Below, one piece after another: positions 17,204 through 26,585 of a stretch of 64,000 nucleotides of DNA. Both the position numbers and the translations under genes were made by a program. The stretch's first letter is position 1. Each line of letters opens with the position of its first letter. Source of the DNA: an uncultured bacterium (GTDB lineage Bacteria; Planctomycetota; UBA1135; GCA-002686595); NCBI GenBank assembly GCA_937896235.1, contig CALBMX010000035.1:62001-126000 (forward strand), given 5' to 3'. The notes under the pieces were generated by a model that was not told the DNA's origin, ran no database searches, and saw nothing but the letters and a program-made list of their open reading frames with translations.

Positions 17204-18001
17204 CTATTTGTAGCGTCCACGCAGACGGTTATTGGTGATCGTAACAAGGTCGCGAAGGGAGCCGAAGACCGCTGCTAGGAGGCGCACTTTGGTGTCGTCT
17301 TCGTGGTGCCAAGCCACGGGGACCTGGGCCAGCTTGAGGTCGTGGGTTTGCGCGATTACAACGAGCTCCGCATCAAAGGCCCAGCCGTTGAGAAGCGAGC
17401 GCTCGAAGATCGTGACGGCGGCGCTGCGCTCGAACCCCTTGAAGCCGCACGTGAAGTCGTGAACACCCGGCGCTAGTGCCAAGTTGACAAGAAGGGTGAA
17501 GCACTTGCCGAGGGTCTCGCGAAGTTTCGGCTGGCGGCGCGTGATGTGCGCTCCGGGAACGCGCCGATTCCCCAAGACGACCTCGTAGCCCGACTCCAGT
17601 GAGCCGAGAAAACCTGGGGTCTCTTCGAGTGGCGTAGAGAGATCGGCGTCGAGGAAAAAGATGAACTTGCCCCGGGCCTCGAGCATACCCATTCGCACGG
17701 CCGCGCCTTTGCCTCGGTTGGTGGGGAGCTGAAAGAGTCGGGTTTGGCCGGGACGCCCGGCCTTGGCCTCGCTCGCGATCCATACGCGCGCAATCTCGAC
17801 GGAGCGATCCTTGGAGCCGTCGTCGACGAGGACTAGCTCCCACGTCTCGCCCTTCCCTCGATCCGCGAGCAGTTGGTCGAGATACAACTTGAGAGCGGCT
17901 AGAGATGTCTCGAGGACGCGCTCCTCGTTGTAGACGGGGACGACGAAGCTGAGGTACGGTTCAGGGGCCAGCGGGGCCGTTGTGGAGGGGGAGTTCGGCA
18001 T
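17204..18001 (-). CDS. Family 2 glycosyltransferase, ALG5/DPM1-like
   Basis: 265 residues from ATG 18001. The long in-frame extension to 18367 is antisense to the YfhO-like gene and rejected. GT-A motifs are LSFVVPVYNEERVL, LVLVDDGSKDRSVEIA, NRGKGAAVRMGM and the DxD block FFLDADLSTPLEE, the form seen in dolichyl-phosphate glucosyltransferases. The likely product is a polyprenyl-phosphate sugar. Its start region is divergent from the 1,032-residue YfhO-like gene 109 bp away, suggesting a shared control region and a common glycan pathway. Confidence 0.87.
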   Translation of the reverse strand: MPNSPSTTAPLAPEPYLSFVVPVYNEERVLETSLAALKLYLDQLLADRGKGETWELVLVDDGSKDRSVEIARVWIASEAKAGRPGQTRLFQLPTNRGKGAAVRMGMLEARGKFIFFLDADLSTPLEETPGFLGSLESGYEVVLGNRRVPGAHITRRQPKLRETLGKCFTLLVNLALAPGVHDFTCGFKGFERSAAVTIFERSLLNGWAFDAELVVIAQTHDLKLAQVPVAWHHEDDTKVRLLAAVFGSLRDLVTITNNRLRGRYK

Positions 18002-18110
18002 AGGAAGCAGAACACTCGGAAAGTCGGGTGCTCTTCGCGGCCCAAAATCTACCCTAGTAAGCCGCCGAGTGCCCCAAGTCAGGGCTATATGCCTGCCGCC
18101 AGCCCAATTT

Positions 18111-21100
18111 ATGAGCCCCCAAAACCCCACTCCTGAAGAGCGCCTTCGCGCAGATCTGCCATCGGACATCGAAGGTCTCGAGGGGCTTGCGGATATTCCC
18201 GGAGTCGTGCCACCCACGGAGCATGCCCCTCCTGGGCCCGGAGAGCCCGGTTTCGAGCGCATGTTTGGGGATTCAGCTCCCCGTCCTTTGGGGCTGCGCG
18301 AGGTCTCTCTTGCTCTTCTGGGCGCGCTGATATTGGCGGCGATTCCCCTGCGGGAGGGATTGTTCAACCCCGACCAAGTTCTCTTCGGGTTGGAGAGCGC
18401 GATTCACCAGGAGCCTTGGCAGAGCGCGATCCTTAGCGCCGGTGGCGAGCTCGGTCCCTCTAAAAACGACGGGCTCTCCGATCAGGCGAACGCATTTTAC
18501 CCGACGTACCGGTGGATCTCCGCGAGCTGGAGGGCTGGCGACCCCCCGTTTTGGAACCCCCTGAATTACGTCGGTGCTCCCGCTGCTGCGAATCCCCAGG
18601 CGGGTGTGTTTGATCCCCAGGTTCTACTGCTCGTGCTTTTCGACTGGTTCGGTGGGCAGCGCGCGTTTGATTGGGCGCTGTCCCTTACGGCATTTCTACG
18701 GTTGGTCACGGCGGGCCTGGGTGCGTACCTACTCGCCCGTCGACTTGGTCTTCGCCCACAGGGCGCGTGCCTCGCCGGGCTGACCTTTGGCTACTCGGGG
18801 TACTTGATCCTGTGGCTCAATTCTCCCCTGGGGCATGTGCCTCCTCTCTTCCCGTGGATCCTCTATTTTTTAGAGGGTCTACGAGGTCGCGGCCCCGGGG
18901 AGACCAGCCCGTGGCCGGCCCGTCGAGCGCTAATGGGCGTGATCGCTTTTATGGCCCTAACGATTTTGGCGGGCCACCCGGAGACCTCGTTTTTTGTCGG
19001 GTTTGCCTCGGGTCTGTGGGCACTTGGCATTTTCCTTCGCGACCGCCGCGCCGGTCTAAGCGGGCTGCTCGGACTGGCCATCGGTAGCTTGGCCGCCATA
19101 CCCGTCCTGCTTCCGTTTTACCGGTACCTGATGGTCTCGGGCGCGCACGAGATACGCTCAGCAGAGGCAGCACACGGCTCGATTGATTTTCAGGCGTTGG
19201 CGATGGCGGCCTTCCTTGTTGCCATTGCCGTCGTCACGCGAAGTGTACTCGTTCAGACGCCCGCCGCAGCTCCGGAAGCAGACGGCGAAGAAGCGGAACA
19301 GCGGACTCCATTCGGGGGGAAGCTCGGGACCGGCCTCGGCCTGGTCGCCCTTGGCGTCGTCAGTGCGGGTGGCCTAATCTGGTTCCTGGTGCGCGGCATG
19401 CCTGAAGTTGCGCTGCTCACCTGGCTTCCCGATCTCTGGGGGACCCCGGGTCGGGGCGTCGGCTATTTCGGTCCGGGAACCGCCATCTTGGAAGGGGCGA
19501 GCGGTTGGGTTCTGACGTCCACTTTGCTTGGTGGATTGGCGAGCTTCTTCGCCTTCGGATTTTGTCGAGGCGAGGAGCTGGAGGGCGGGAGTGGATTGCG
19601 CATGCGCAGACTTATCTTGGTGCTCGGGTTTGGTGCACTCGCTCTTGTCGTAGGGACGCCGGGTCTCTTGGACCTCTATCAATTGGTTCCTCTCGTCGGC
19701 CTTGGGGACACCGTGCGGTTTGCTGTGGTGAGCTCGCTCATGCTGGGGCTGCTCGCGGGTGAGGGGTTTGAACGGGCCGGTGGCAAGGCGCGGCTCGCAG
19801 CGCTTGTCGTAGTCGCCGGCCTCTTTGGTGCGACCGCACTTACGGGTGGTGCACCCCCAAAGCCAGTGGATCCGAGCGAGCAACCGGGGACGGATTTCGC
19901 ACTTGCCATGGAGGCTGAGGCGGGTACCGAGAGCCTCGTTCACATCGCGCTAAGGCCAGGCGAAAACTTCCGCCAAGGGACAGACCAGCTCGAGGGTTTT
20001 CTCGCACCAGGCCTAAAGATTGCCTCCATTCAGTTACGCCTTGAGCGCTATCTTCCAGATGGGAGCCTACTGGAGGGAGCAACGCGCGAGCTGCCTTGTG
20101 AAGCTCACTCCGAGCCGACCCTAGGCGCCGCGAAAGCAATGGAGAGGGCGGGCCTCAGCGCCCCGGAAGGAGCGCTCTTCTTTCGCACTAGCTACTTGCA
20201 GCCCAGTCGGCTAGACGAGGGCTGGTGGGGTCTATTCGTAGATTTCAGGGCAGAGGGTGCCGAGGCGAAATCAGCGCCTCTCGCCACTCATGCCGTTGGT
20301 TTGACACGGCTATTCCGGGGGCACGCTCCGGGTGGCAGCACAATCGCGCTCATCATCGCCTCTGCCGTATTGTTTGCAGCCGGACGGCGCGCGGGTCGAA
20401 TCCTACTGCCTGTCGCCGCCGCCCAAGGGCTGCTCTTCAGCCACGGTCAGAACCCGGTATATCCATCGGAGTGGATCTTTCCAGAGACGGTGACGGAGCG
20501 CATCCTAAGCGCCGAGCTCGGACCCTATCGCTACTTTGCCGAGCCTGGTGTGATGGCACCCAATACTGGGCTTGTGAGGGGGCTCGCTTGCCTCGACGGA
20601 TACGATGCGATCGACCCTCTGAGCTACAACCAGACGCGCCGCTTCGCCCTTAGACCTGGCATCCATCCTCTGCTGGGCTGGAACGCGCGCGGTGTCGACC
20701 TGAACAGCGCGGCCTTTCGCATGTTGTGCGTGAAGTTCCTTGTGCTCAAGTCACCGCTCCTCTCGCCCGTAGCCGACGAGTGGGAGCTTGTGGCGAGCCC
20801 GCGCAGGGACGCCGACGCGCTCCCCTATGCCGAGACGTACCTCTATCGCGCAAAGGCCGTCTGGCCACGTGCGTTCTGTGTTACCGAGGCGATCTCCCCG
20901 GAGGAGGCTCAGCTCTCGTTGGGAAGTTGGGATCCGCGCAAGACAGCTATCCTCATGGAAGAGTGGGTGCCCGGAAATCCGGCTGAGCACACGCTTGTGT
21001 CCGAACCTCAGATCACCAACAACACGGTGACCTGCACGGTCGAGTCCGACGGTGACGCCCTGTTCGTGCTAGCCGATCAGTTCTTCGAGTCCGCCGAGTT

Positions 21101-21209
21101 CCAAATCGATGGCGCCAACTTTCAGCCGATCGCTGTGAACGGACTGTTTATTGGAGTGCCGATCAAGGCCGGCAAACACGAGGTCGTTCTGGTCCGCACG
21201 CTTTTTTAG
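18111..21209 (+). CDS. YfhO-like giant membrane protein
   Basis: 1,032 residues from ATG 18111; the upstream extension to 17982 would overlap the divergent GT2 gene. After a polar N-terminus there are about ten or more membrane helices, starting at LALLGALILAAIPL. The segment NPLNYVGAPAAANPQAGVFD and the following helices are typical of YfhO-like GT-C-type membrane proteins. The C-terminal 350 residues form a soluble, probably extracytoplasmic part ending in DQFFESAEFQIDGANFQP and GKHEVVLVR, as in YfhO. YfhO-type proteins are linked to lipid-carried sugar transfer onto wall or surface polymers, which is consistent with the divergent polyprenyl-sugar GT2. Substrate unknown. Confidence 0.78.
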   Translation: MSPQNPTPEERLRADLPSDIEGLEGLADIPGVVPPTEHAPPGPGEPGFERMFGDSAPRPLGLREVSLALLGALILAAIPLREGLFNPDQVLFGLESAIHQEPWQSAILSAGGELGPSKNDGLSDQANAFYPTYRWISASWRAGDPPFWNPLNYVGAPAAANPQAGVFDPQVLLLVLFDWFGGQRAFDWALSLTAFLRLVTAGLGAYLLARRLGLRPQGACLAGLTFGYSGYLILWLNSPLGHVPPLFPWILYFLEGLRGRGPGETSPWPARRALMGVIAFMALTILAGHPETSFFVGFASGLWALGIFLRDRRAGLSGLLGLAIGSLAAIPVLLPFYRYLMVSGAHEIRSAEAAHGSIDFQALAMAAFLVAIAVVTRSVLVQTPAAAPEADGEEAEQRTPFGGKLGTGLGLVALGVVSAGGLIWFLVRGMPEVALLTWLPDLWGTPGRGVGYFGPGTAILEGASGWVLTSTLLGGLASFFAFGFCRGEELEGGSGLRMRRLILVLGFGALALVVGTPGLLDLYQLVPLVGLGDTVRFAVVSSLMLGLLAGEGFERAGGKARLAALVVVAGLFGATALTGGAPPKPVDPSEQPGTDFALAMEAEAGTESLVHIALRPGENFRQGTDQLEGFLAPGLKIASIQLRLERYLPDGSLLEGATRELPCEAHSEPTLGAAKAMERAGLSAPEGALFFRTSYLQPSRLDEGWWGLFVDFRAEGAEAKSAPLATHAVGLTRLFRGHAPGGSTIALIIASAVLFAAGRRAGRILLPVAAAQGLLFSHGQNPVYPSEWIFPETVTERILSAELGPYRYFAEPGVMAPNTGLVRGLACLDGYDAIDPLSYNQTRRFALRPGIHPLLGWNARGVDLNSAAFRMLCVKFLVLKSPLLSPVADEWELVASPRRDADALPYAETYLYRAKAVWPRAFCVTEAISPEEAQLSLGSWDPRKTAILMEEWVPGNPAEHTLVSEPQITNNTVTCTVESDGDALFVLADQFFESAEFQIDGANFQPIAVNGLFIGVPIKAGKHEVVLVRTLF

Positions 21210-21269
21210 CCCGCCACCGGCGGTCGCGTGTTTTCGCACTTCTCACCACCCTCGCCAGGGAGCCCAGTC

Positions 21270-22277
21270 CTACTCGGCACGACGCGCCATGCGCGAGCTG
21301 AAGATCGAGAGCAAGCCACCAAGCATTACGTAGCCCGTAGTTACCTCGACCATGACAACAAGCTGTCCAGGAATAGATGCGGGCACGGCATCACCGAAGC
21401 CGAGTGACGTCATCGTGACGACGCTCGTGTAGATCGGGGAGAGCCAGGTTTCATAGGGTCCGTAGTCCATCTCGACCATGGTGAACGCCTTGGCAAACGT
21501 GACCATGAGTAAGCAGGTGAGAAGCCCCCAGCGCACTAGACTTCGACCACAGTCGCTGGTCAGCCACCAGCCGTAGTAGCTTATTCGGGCCCAGGTTCCC
21601 CGGGACAAGAACTCGTGTAGGTAGTTTTGGTCGGCGATAAATCGTCGGGCTAAATAGGTTCCATGTAGGTCCACGTCTCGGATGTCCACGTTTTTCCACT
21701 CTGCCTTTTCGTAGCCGGTCATGCCTGCCATCTGCGAACCACGCAAGTCACATCGCGAAAAGTCCGCGCCGCCGACCTTTGTCGCATACAACTTGGAGTT
21801 ACTCAGGTCCGATCGCTGAAGGTCTGCACAGGTCATGTTGGAGCGCGTCAAGATCGCACCCCTCAACTGGATTCGTCTTGCTTGGATCCCCTGGAGATTC
21901 GCGCCCAACAGGTTCGCGCCGTCGCATCTGGCATCGACGAGTGTTGCCCCCGCCAAGTTTGCGCCAGCGAGGTTGGCCCCTTCGAGGCAAGCGTGCGAGA
22001 GGTCGACACCTTCGAGGTTCATTTCGGAGAGGTTCGCCTCGCGAAGATTCGCATAGGAAAGGTCTCGACCGCTCAAGGTGAGGCCGCGCAAATCTCGTCC
22101 GCTTAGATCCGCGCTGTGAAGGTCGACCGGGAACTCCCCCTCCAAGTTAGCTTCAGTACTTGTTGGGAGCCCGAGCAACTCTGCGGAAGTCAGAGCGATA
22201 CGTTCGATCTGCACTTCAGGATGACTAGAGGCTACAGCTGTGGCCGAGGGCGATGTTTCTTCGGGTTGGGGAGGCAT
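21270..22277 (-). CDS. Pentapeptide-repeat protein fused to a two-helix ion-channel domain
   Basis: 335 residues from ATG 22277; an alternative ATG at 22295 is possible but has no better ribosome site. Residues about 45-190 are pentapeptide repeats of the A(D/N)LXX type (NLREANLSEMNLEGVDL and so on), forming a right-handed quadrilateral beta-helix. The last 100 residues have one membrane helix (LVRWGLLTCLLMVTFAKAF), a pore loop with the filter TMTSLGFGD, and a final helix. TxGFGD is the potassium-channel-type selectivity filter of Ion_trans_2 domains. The channel is probably a tetramer gated or localised by the cytoplasmic repeat domain. Convergent with the YfhO-like gene. Confidence 0.82.
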   Translation of the reverse strand: MPPQPEETSPSATAVASSHPEVQIERIALTSAELLGLPTSTEANLEGEFPVDLHSADLSGRDLRGLTLSGRDLSYANLREANLSEMNLEGVDLSHACLEGANLAGANLAGATLVDARCDGANLLGANLQGIQARRIQLRGAILTRSNMTCADLQRSDLSNSKLYATKVGGADFSRCDLRGSQMAGMTGYEKAEWKNVDIRDVDLHGTYLARRFIADQNYLHEFLSRGTWARISYYGWWLTSDCGRSLVRWGLLTCLLMVTFAKAFTMVEMDYGPYETWLSPIYTSVVTMTSLGFGDAVPASIPGQLVVMVEVTTGYVMLGGLLSIFSSRMARRAE

Positions 22278-22364
22278 GGTTAGGTCCCTATACATCGATT
22301 CGGGGACCGGCGGATCTGGACGGAAACGCGAAGCTTTTTTGCATTGGCAGAGGCGTCGCGGGGG

Positions 22365-24497
22365 CTACTGCTGGGAGAAAGCCTCTGTCGCCCAGGCCGG
22401 GGCAACGGACCCCTGTGGCAGGGGCGAGGGGAGGGTGTCCCAGAGCGCGATGGCCTCGTCTTTGCGGCCCTCCAAAAAGAGCGCGGCTGCGTATTCGAAC
22501 TCTAGAGCTGGATTCGTGCGTTTGGGCTCCTTGGCCGTCTCCCGACGAGCCTGTCGAAAGAGCCGGAGCGCCTCGTCCATGGCCCCATTGTTCACGGACT
22601 CCCTTGCCCAGATCCACTGGGCCGCACAGGAATAGGCGCGCGCAAGAAGGGGGTCCTGCTCACTCGTCCCAGCGCTGTGGAGGTAGCTACCGGCGTCAAG
22701 GGGGAGCTCCGTTGGTGCAGCCGCTACTCTCTCGGCCAGCTCGGGACTGAGCTCCGGAAGGCCCTTGTTGAGTTGACCAGTGAGGATAAAGTCGGCGCCC
22801 AGCCGCTGGAGGTTGCGCTGGATCACGGGATAGCCAGGGTCGAGGGCTCGCACGTGGCTCCAGTGCGTGAGGGCACCGTCTAGATCCCCGTGGCTAGCGA
22901 GGAGACCACCAAGGTTGGTGAGGGCCTCAATCGAGTGCGGGCGCGCCTCAAGAGCCGCTTCCCAAAAGGGGGCGGAGTCTGCGAAGGCGCCGGCCATCGC
23001 CGAGTTGGCTTCGAAGGAGCTTGGGCAGCGCGTCACGATGGACTCGGGTGAGAGTACGCTGTCCTTCGCGGTTCCGAACAAGGCGCGCTCGTGTTGCATG
23101 AGGGTGTAGCCCTTAGGGAGCTGCCCTAGGAGTAACGCCGTCACCACGAGTAAAGGGATCGCGTAGGTTCTGGAAGTGCTCGGCGCTCTCGAGGATGCGG
23201 AGCTAGGGAGGCACGCGCCAAGCAATAAGAATGCGAGGGGCCCGGCGAGGTGGTTGGATAGTAGCGGGGCGTGGAATAGGCTGACGCCCAACAGGGCGAG
23301 GGTGGCAAAGGCGAGCCCGCGCCGCGTGCGATCTAAGCTCTTCTGGAAGACGCTTGCCAGGAGAGCGAGGCCTGCGCAAATCCAACCAAGGCCGAAGAGT
23401 GCGCCGCCAAGGAAGCCCTGCTCGGCGAAGGCGAAGAGAAGGTCGTTGTGGGGATGCTCGACCTCTTGAATCTCGGCCGTCTCCCGCTGGTGGCTTGAGA
23501 GTTCGATCTCGCGCAGGTCGCGGTAGGGCGGGTAAAGCGCTTGGAATTGTCCAGTGCCTACCCCCCCGGGGTAGTCCTTGATGAGTGCGGGAATCGTCCC
23601 CCAGATTAGGGTTCTGACGTTTACGCCTCCTAGATGGTCTTGCGCTTCTACCGGAGTGACTACGCCTATCGGTGCGTCGACTGGATTTGTTTGACTTCCT
23701 CCGATAGAGAAAGACAAGGCGAGTAGTAGCAGCCCCGCCGAGAGCCGCACCACGCCGCGGGTCCGTTTGCGGCTACTTGGATTGTGTTGGTCGCTGGGAG
23801 CGAAGGACGCAAGGACCGTCCAGCCCGCAATCACCGCGGCTACGCCAACAACGGGAGTCGTAATGGCAAAAGCCGCCGCGCTGATTGCCGCGATCCAGTA
23901 AAGGAAGGAGTGGGAGTTGAGGCCGAGTACGAGGAAGAAGAGCGCAAGGCAAAAGCCGGGCAGAAGAACCTGCGCGTCGTATCCCGTGTTACCCGTGACC
24001 AAGAATCCCTGGGGCGCAACCAAGAGCAGGGGACCTACGAAAGCAGTTAGCAGAATGGCGGTTCCAGCAAGGGCTTCGCGGCCCCTTCTCCCCATTTGTT
24101 TTCCGACGAGTAACGCCACGAGGCAGATCGTCCCCAGCAGGGTCGCCTGGCTGCTTTCGAACCTGTCGACAGCGCCCGAGTCAGAGAGCCCCCGGACTAT
24201 CCGGAGTCCTAAGAATAGGGAAAAGCTCCAGATCGAAAGAGCGCCCAGCCAGACCTGGGGCGTCGAGTATCCTGCGGGTACATGGAGCTCGTGCGAGCCG
24301 GATTTGGAGGGGCGAGCGGAGCAGAAAGAGACGGCTAGTCCAAGTGCCCCGATGGAGAGCGCAAGAAGGCTTGCGTAAGCGGGGCGCCCGTCCTGGGAGA
24401 GGAAGACGCCAAAGATCAGCAGCAGGAAAAGACCATGTTCGGCACGGATCAGCTTCTCAGTTGCGGGTGGGAGTTCTTGGTGCGAGTCGCTCGGCAT
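22365..24497 (-). CDS. O-antigen ligase/polymerase-like membrane protein with TPR tail
   Basis: 710 residues. About eleven to twelve membrane helices fill residues 15-430, with a periplasmic loop containing YPGGVGTGQFQALYPPYRD and HPHNDLLFAFAEQGFLGG. The H(N)D/L..E.G..G pattern is characteristic of O-antigen ligase/Wzy (PF04932-type) proteins. The C-terminal 230 residues are helical TPR-like repeats (ALTNLGGLLASHGDLDGALT). It likely polymerises or ligates lipid-linked glycans at the outer face of the inner membrane. It lies 43 bp downstream of ftsY on the same strand and may be expressed from the ribH-nusB-ftsY transcript. Confidence 0.8.
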   Translation of the reverse strand: MPSDSHQELPPATEKLIRAEHGLFLLLIFGVFLSQDGRPAYASLLALSIGALGLAVSFCSARPSKSGSHELHVPAGYSTPQVWLGALSIWSFSLFLGLRIVRGLSDSGAVDRFESSQATLLGTICLVALLVGKQMGRRGREALAGTAILLTAFVGPLLLVAPQGFLVTGNTGYDAQVLLPGFCLALFFLVLGLNSHSFLYWIAAISAAAFAITTPVVGVAAVIAGWTVLASFAPSDQHNPSSRKRTRGVVRLSAGLLLLALSFSIGGSQTNPVDAPIGVVTPVEAQDHLGGVNVRTLIWGTIPALIKDYPGGVGTGQFQALYPPYRDLREIELSSHQRETAEIQEVEHPHNDLLFAFAEQGFLGGALFGLGWICAGLALLASVFQKSLDRTRRGLAFATLALLGVSLFHAPLLSNHLAGPLAFLLLGACLPSSASSRAPSTSRTYAIPLLVVTALLLGQLPKGYTLMQHERALFGTAKDSVLSPESIVTRCPSSFEANSAMAGAFADSAPFWEAALEARPHSIEALTNLGGLLASHGDLDGALTHWSHVRALDPGYPVIQRNLQRLGADFILTGQLNKGLPELSPELAERVAAAPTELPLDAGSYLHSAGTSEQDPLLARAYSCAAQWIWARESVNNGAMDEALRLFRQARRETAKEPKRTNPALEFEYAAALFLEGRKDEAIALWDTLPSPLPQGSVAPAWATEAFSQQ

Positions 24498-24540
24498 GAT
24501 GTGTTCCGTCTCTAGAAAGCCACACGCGCTAGCAGCAGCC

Positions 24541-25464
24541 CTAAGCCGACTCTAGCGTTGTTGCCAAGATCGCGTCAACAAAGGCCTCTGGTTCGAAGCG
24601 CTCTAAATCTTCCATGGTCTCGCCGGTGCCGATGAAAAATACGGGCAATCCGACAGCTTCCGTGATCGAGAAGACCGCGCCGCCGCGGGCCGTTCCGTCC
24701 AACTTGGCGACGATGAGGCCGGAGACGTCGACCGTCTCTGTAAACAACTTCGCCTGCTGGATGGCGTTCTGGCCATTGGTCCCATCGAGCACTAACCACA
24801 CGGAGTGGGGTGCCTCGGGTAGGCACTTCCTGACGACGCGCTGAATCTTTTCCAGCTCTGACATCAGATTTTTTTGAGTGTGAAGCCGTCCAGCCGTGTC
24901 CAAGATGATCACGTCAGAGCCACGCGCTATACCCGCGCTCACGGCGTCAAACGCGACGGCGGCGGGGTCCGCACCCTCACCCTGGCGTACGATCTCCACC
25001 CCGGAGCGCTCTGCCCAAATCTGTAGCTGGTCAGCGGCAGCAGCGCGAAATGTATCGCAAGCGCCAACGAGTACGCTCTTGCCCTCTAACTTAAAGCGAT
25101 GGGCCAGTTTGGCGATGGAGGTCGTCTTGCCGGAACCATTGACGCCAACGACAAGTAGGACGTGCGGGGATTGGTTCATCTCGGGAAGCGGCCTCTGATC
25201 GCCTAACTTCTCAAGTAGACGGCTGCGCAGTGCACCGCGAACGTCGCCCTCGCCTTTGAGCTCGCCACGTTTGTGCATGCGAGTCAGCGTCGCGACAAGA
25301 TCCGTAGCAAGTGGACCTAGGTCCGAGGTATACAGAAGCTCTTCGAGCTCGTCGAGCAGCGCTTGATCCATGGCGCGCCCGCCACGAAAAATCGAGGAGA
25401 TGCCATCACTAAGAACACTGCGTGTATGTGTGAGGCGCTTCTTGAGGCGATCGAACAAACCCAT
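24541..25464 (-). CDS. ftsY: Signal recognition particle receptor FtsY
   Basis: 307 residues, a short FtsY lacking the long acidic A domain. The N-terminal amphipathic helix (MGLFDRLKKRLTHTRS) fits membrane binding, followed by the N domain. The G domain carries VVGVNGSGKTTSIAKLA (P-loop), DTFRAAAADQL, DTAGRLHTQKNL, KLDGTARGG and the closing FIGTGETMEDLERFEPEAF. FtsY docks SRP-ribosome complexes at the membrane. It is 12 bp downstream of nusB in the same operon. Confidence 0.96.
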   Translation of the reverse strand: MGLFDRLKKRLTHTRSVLSDGISSIFRGGRAMDQALLDELEELLYTSDLGPLATDLVATLTRMHKRGELKGEGDVRGALRSRLLEKLGDQRPLPEMNQSPHVLLVVGVNGSGKTTSIAKLAHRFKLEGKSVLVGACDTFRAAAADQLQIWAERSGVEIVRQGEGADPAAVAFDAVSAGIARGSDVIILDTAGRLHTQKNLMSELEKIQRVVRKCLPEAPHSVWLVLDGTNGQNAIQQAKLFTETVDVSGLIVAKLDGTARGGAVFSITEAVGLPVFFIGTGETMEDLERFEPEAFVDAILATTLESA

Positions 25465-25476
25465 AAAAACGTCCGG

Positions 25477-25929
25477 TTACTGGCCGGCCTCTTCAGCTTT
25501 TGCCTTATCTGCTTCTTCCGCTTCTTCTGCCACACGTGTCTTGATGCGATCCAAGACACCGTTGATAAAAGCGCCCGAGTTTTTCGTCGAGTAGCGCTTG
25601 CCGAGCTCGATAGCTTCGTTGATGGAAACTTTTGGAGGGATCTCGGCGAGGTGCTTAATCTCGTAGGTCGCCATGCGCAGAATGTTGCGATCGATGACGG
25701 CCATTCGAGCGATGTCCCAGTTTTGAGCGATCTCGCGAATCATGGTGTCGATTGCATCGATCTCTATGACGACACCCTTCGCGATCTTGATTGCGAAGTT
25801 TGCCGTGTCCGGATCCTCTTCCTCCTCGCGGATGAAATCGCCGATGTCTGGCGCGAAATCATCCCCTTGCAGGTCGAGCTGGTATAGAGCCTGCAGGACT
25901 AGCTCTCTGGCCCGGGTGCGCTTTTTCAC
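25477..25929 (-). CDS. nusB: Transcription antitermination factor NusB
   Basis: 150 residues. An all-helical NusB fold is recognised by [16 protein letters not shown] at the N-terminus and the C-terminal [27 protein letters not shown], the family signature. The protein binds NusE/S10 and boxA RNA in rRNA antitermination. It starts at GTG 25929, overlapping the ribH stop (GTGA), the usual ribH-nusB pairing. A charged Ala/Lys/Glu tail follows the conserved end. Confidence 0.95.
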   Translation of the reverse strand: MKKRTRARELVLQALYQLDLQGDDFAPDIGDFIREEEEDPDTANFAIKIAKGVVIEIDAIDTMIREIAQNWDIARMAVIDRNILRMATYEIKHLAEIPPKVSINEAIELGKRYSTKNSGAFINGVLDRIKTRVAEEAEEADKAKAEEAGQ

Positions 25930-26510
25930 GATAGGTCGTCTTGGTCTTTGGTGGTGTCGAACACGGTCACGGATTCGGCGTCGCCCATGCGACTAAACCG
26001 AGTTCCGGATGTTGGGAGGTTGCGGGCAAGGTCTAGCCCACGGAGGACTTCGAGGCACGCGCGGGCGACTTCACGCCCTTTGTTTTGTATTCCACCCTCT
26101 TCGACGGAGAGCGCTCGAGCGCGAGCTTGTTCTACGGTGTTGCAGGTCAGCACGCCGAAGAGCGCGGGTGTGCCCGTCTGAAAACCAATGTCCATACAAG
26201 CGTGTGCGACCGCTCGAGAGATGTGGCGGTCGTGTTCCGTTTCCCCTTTGAGGACGAGGCCAAATGCGATCACGGCGTCGATGTCTTCGCGGCGGGCTAG
26301 CTCCCGCGCAACGAGGGGCAACTCAAAGGCACCAGGCGCGGACAACACTATAAGATCCTTAGGCGCTAGCCCGGCAGCTTCCAGCTCTTTGCGAGCTGCG
26401 CGAACCATCGCGTCAATGAGCTCCCCATGGTAGGTGGATGCAACCACGCCGATACGAGCGCCGGGTCGCAGCCTTACGCTGGAGCTGTTTTGTGTTTCGT
26501 CGAGTGCCAT
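25926..26510 (-). CDS. ribH: 6,7-dimethyl-8-ribityllumazine synthase
   Basis: 194 residues from ATG 26510; a TTG at 26576 would add 22 residues without family match. The enzyme catalyses the penultimate step of riboflavin synthesis. Motifs are [52 protein letters not shown] (catalytic His) and [17 protein letters not shown]-terminal extension of about 35 residues after the family end ([12 protein letters not shown]) is unusual. It is coupled to nusB by a 4-nt overlap. No other rib genes are adjacent. Confidence 0.95.
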   Translation of the reverse strand: MALDETQNSSSVRLRPGARIGVVASTYHGELIDAMVRAARKELEAAGLAPKDLIVLSAPGAFELPLVARELARREDIDAVIAFGLVLKGETEHDRHISRAVAHACMDIGFQTGTPALFGVLTCNTVEQARARALSVEEGGIQNKGREVARACLEVLRGLDLARNLPTSGTRFSRMGDAESVTVFDTTKDQDDLS

Positions 26511-26585
26511 GTCGGAATCTAGGTTGCCAAGGAAGAGCGGGCGAAGAGTATACAGATCGACCCGCGGCTTGGGCAATCTGGGGCA

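Noticed and set aside
18002-18367. 122-residue N-terminal extension of the GT2 gene
   Set aside because: It is antisense to the YfhO-like gene, rich in Arg/Ser/Pro, and precedes a good ATG directly before the GT-A domain.
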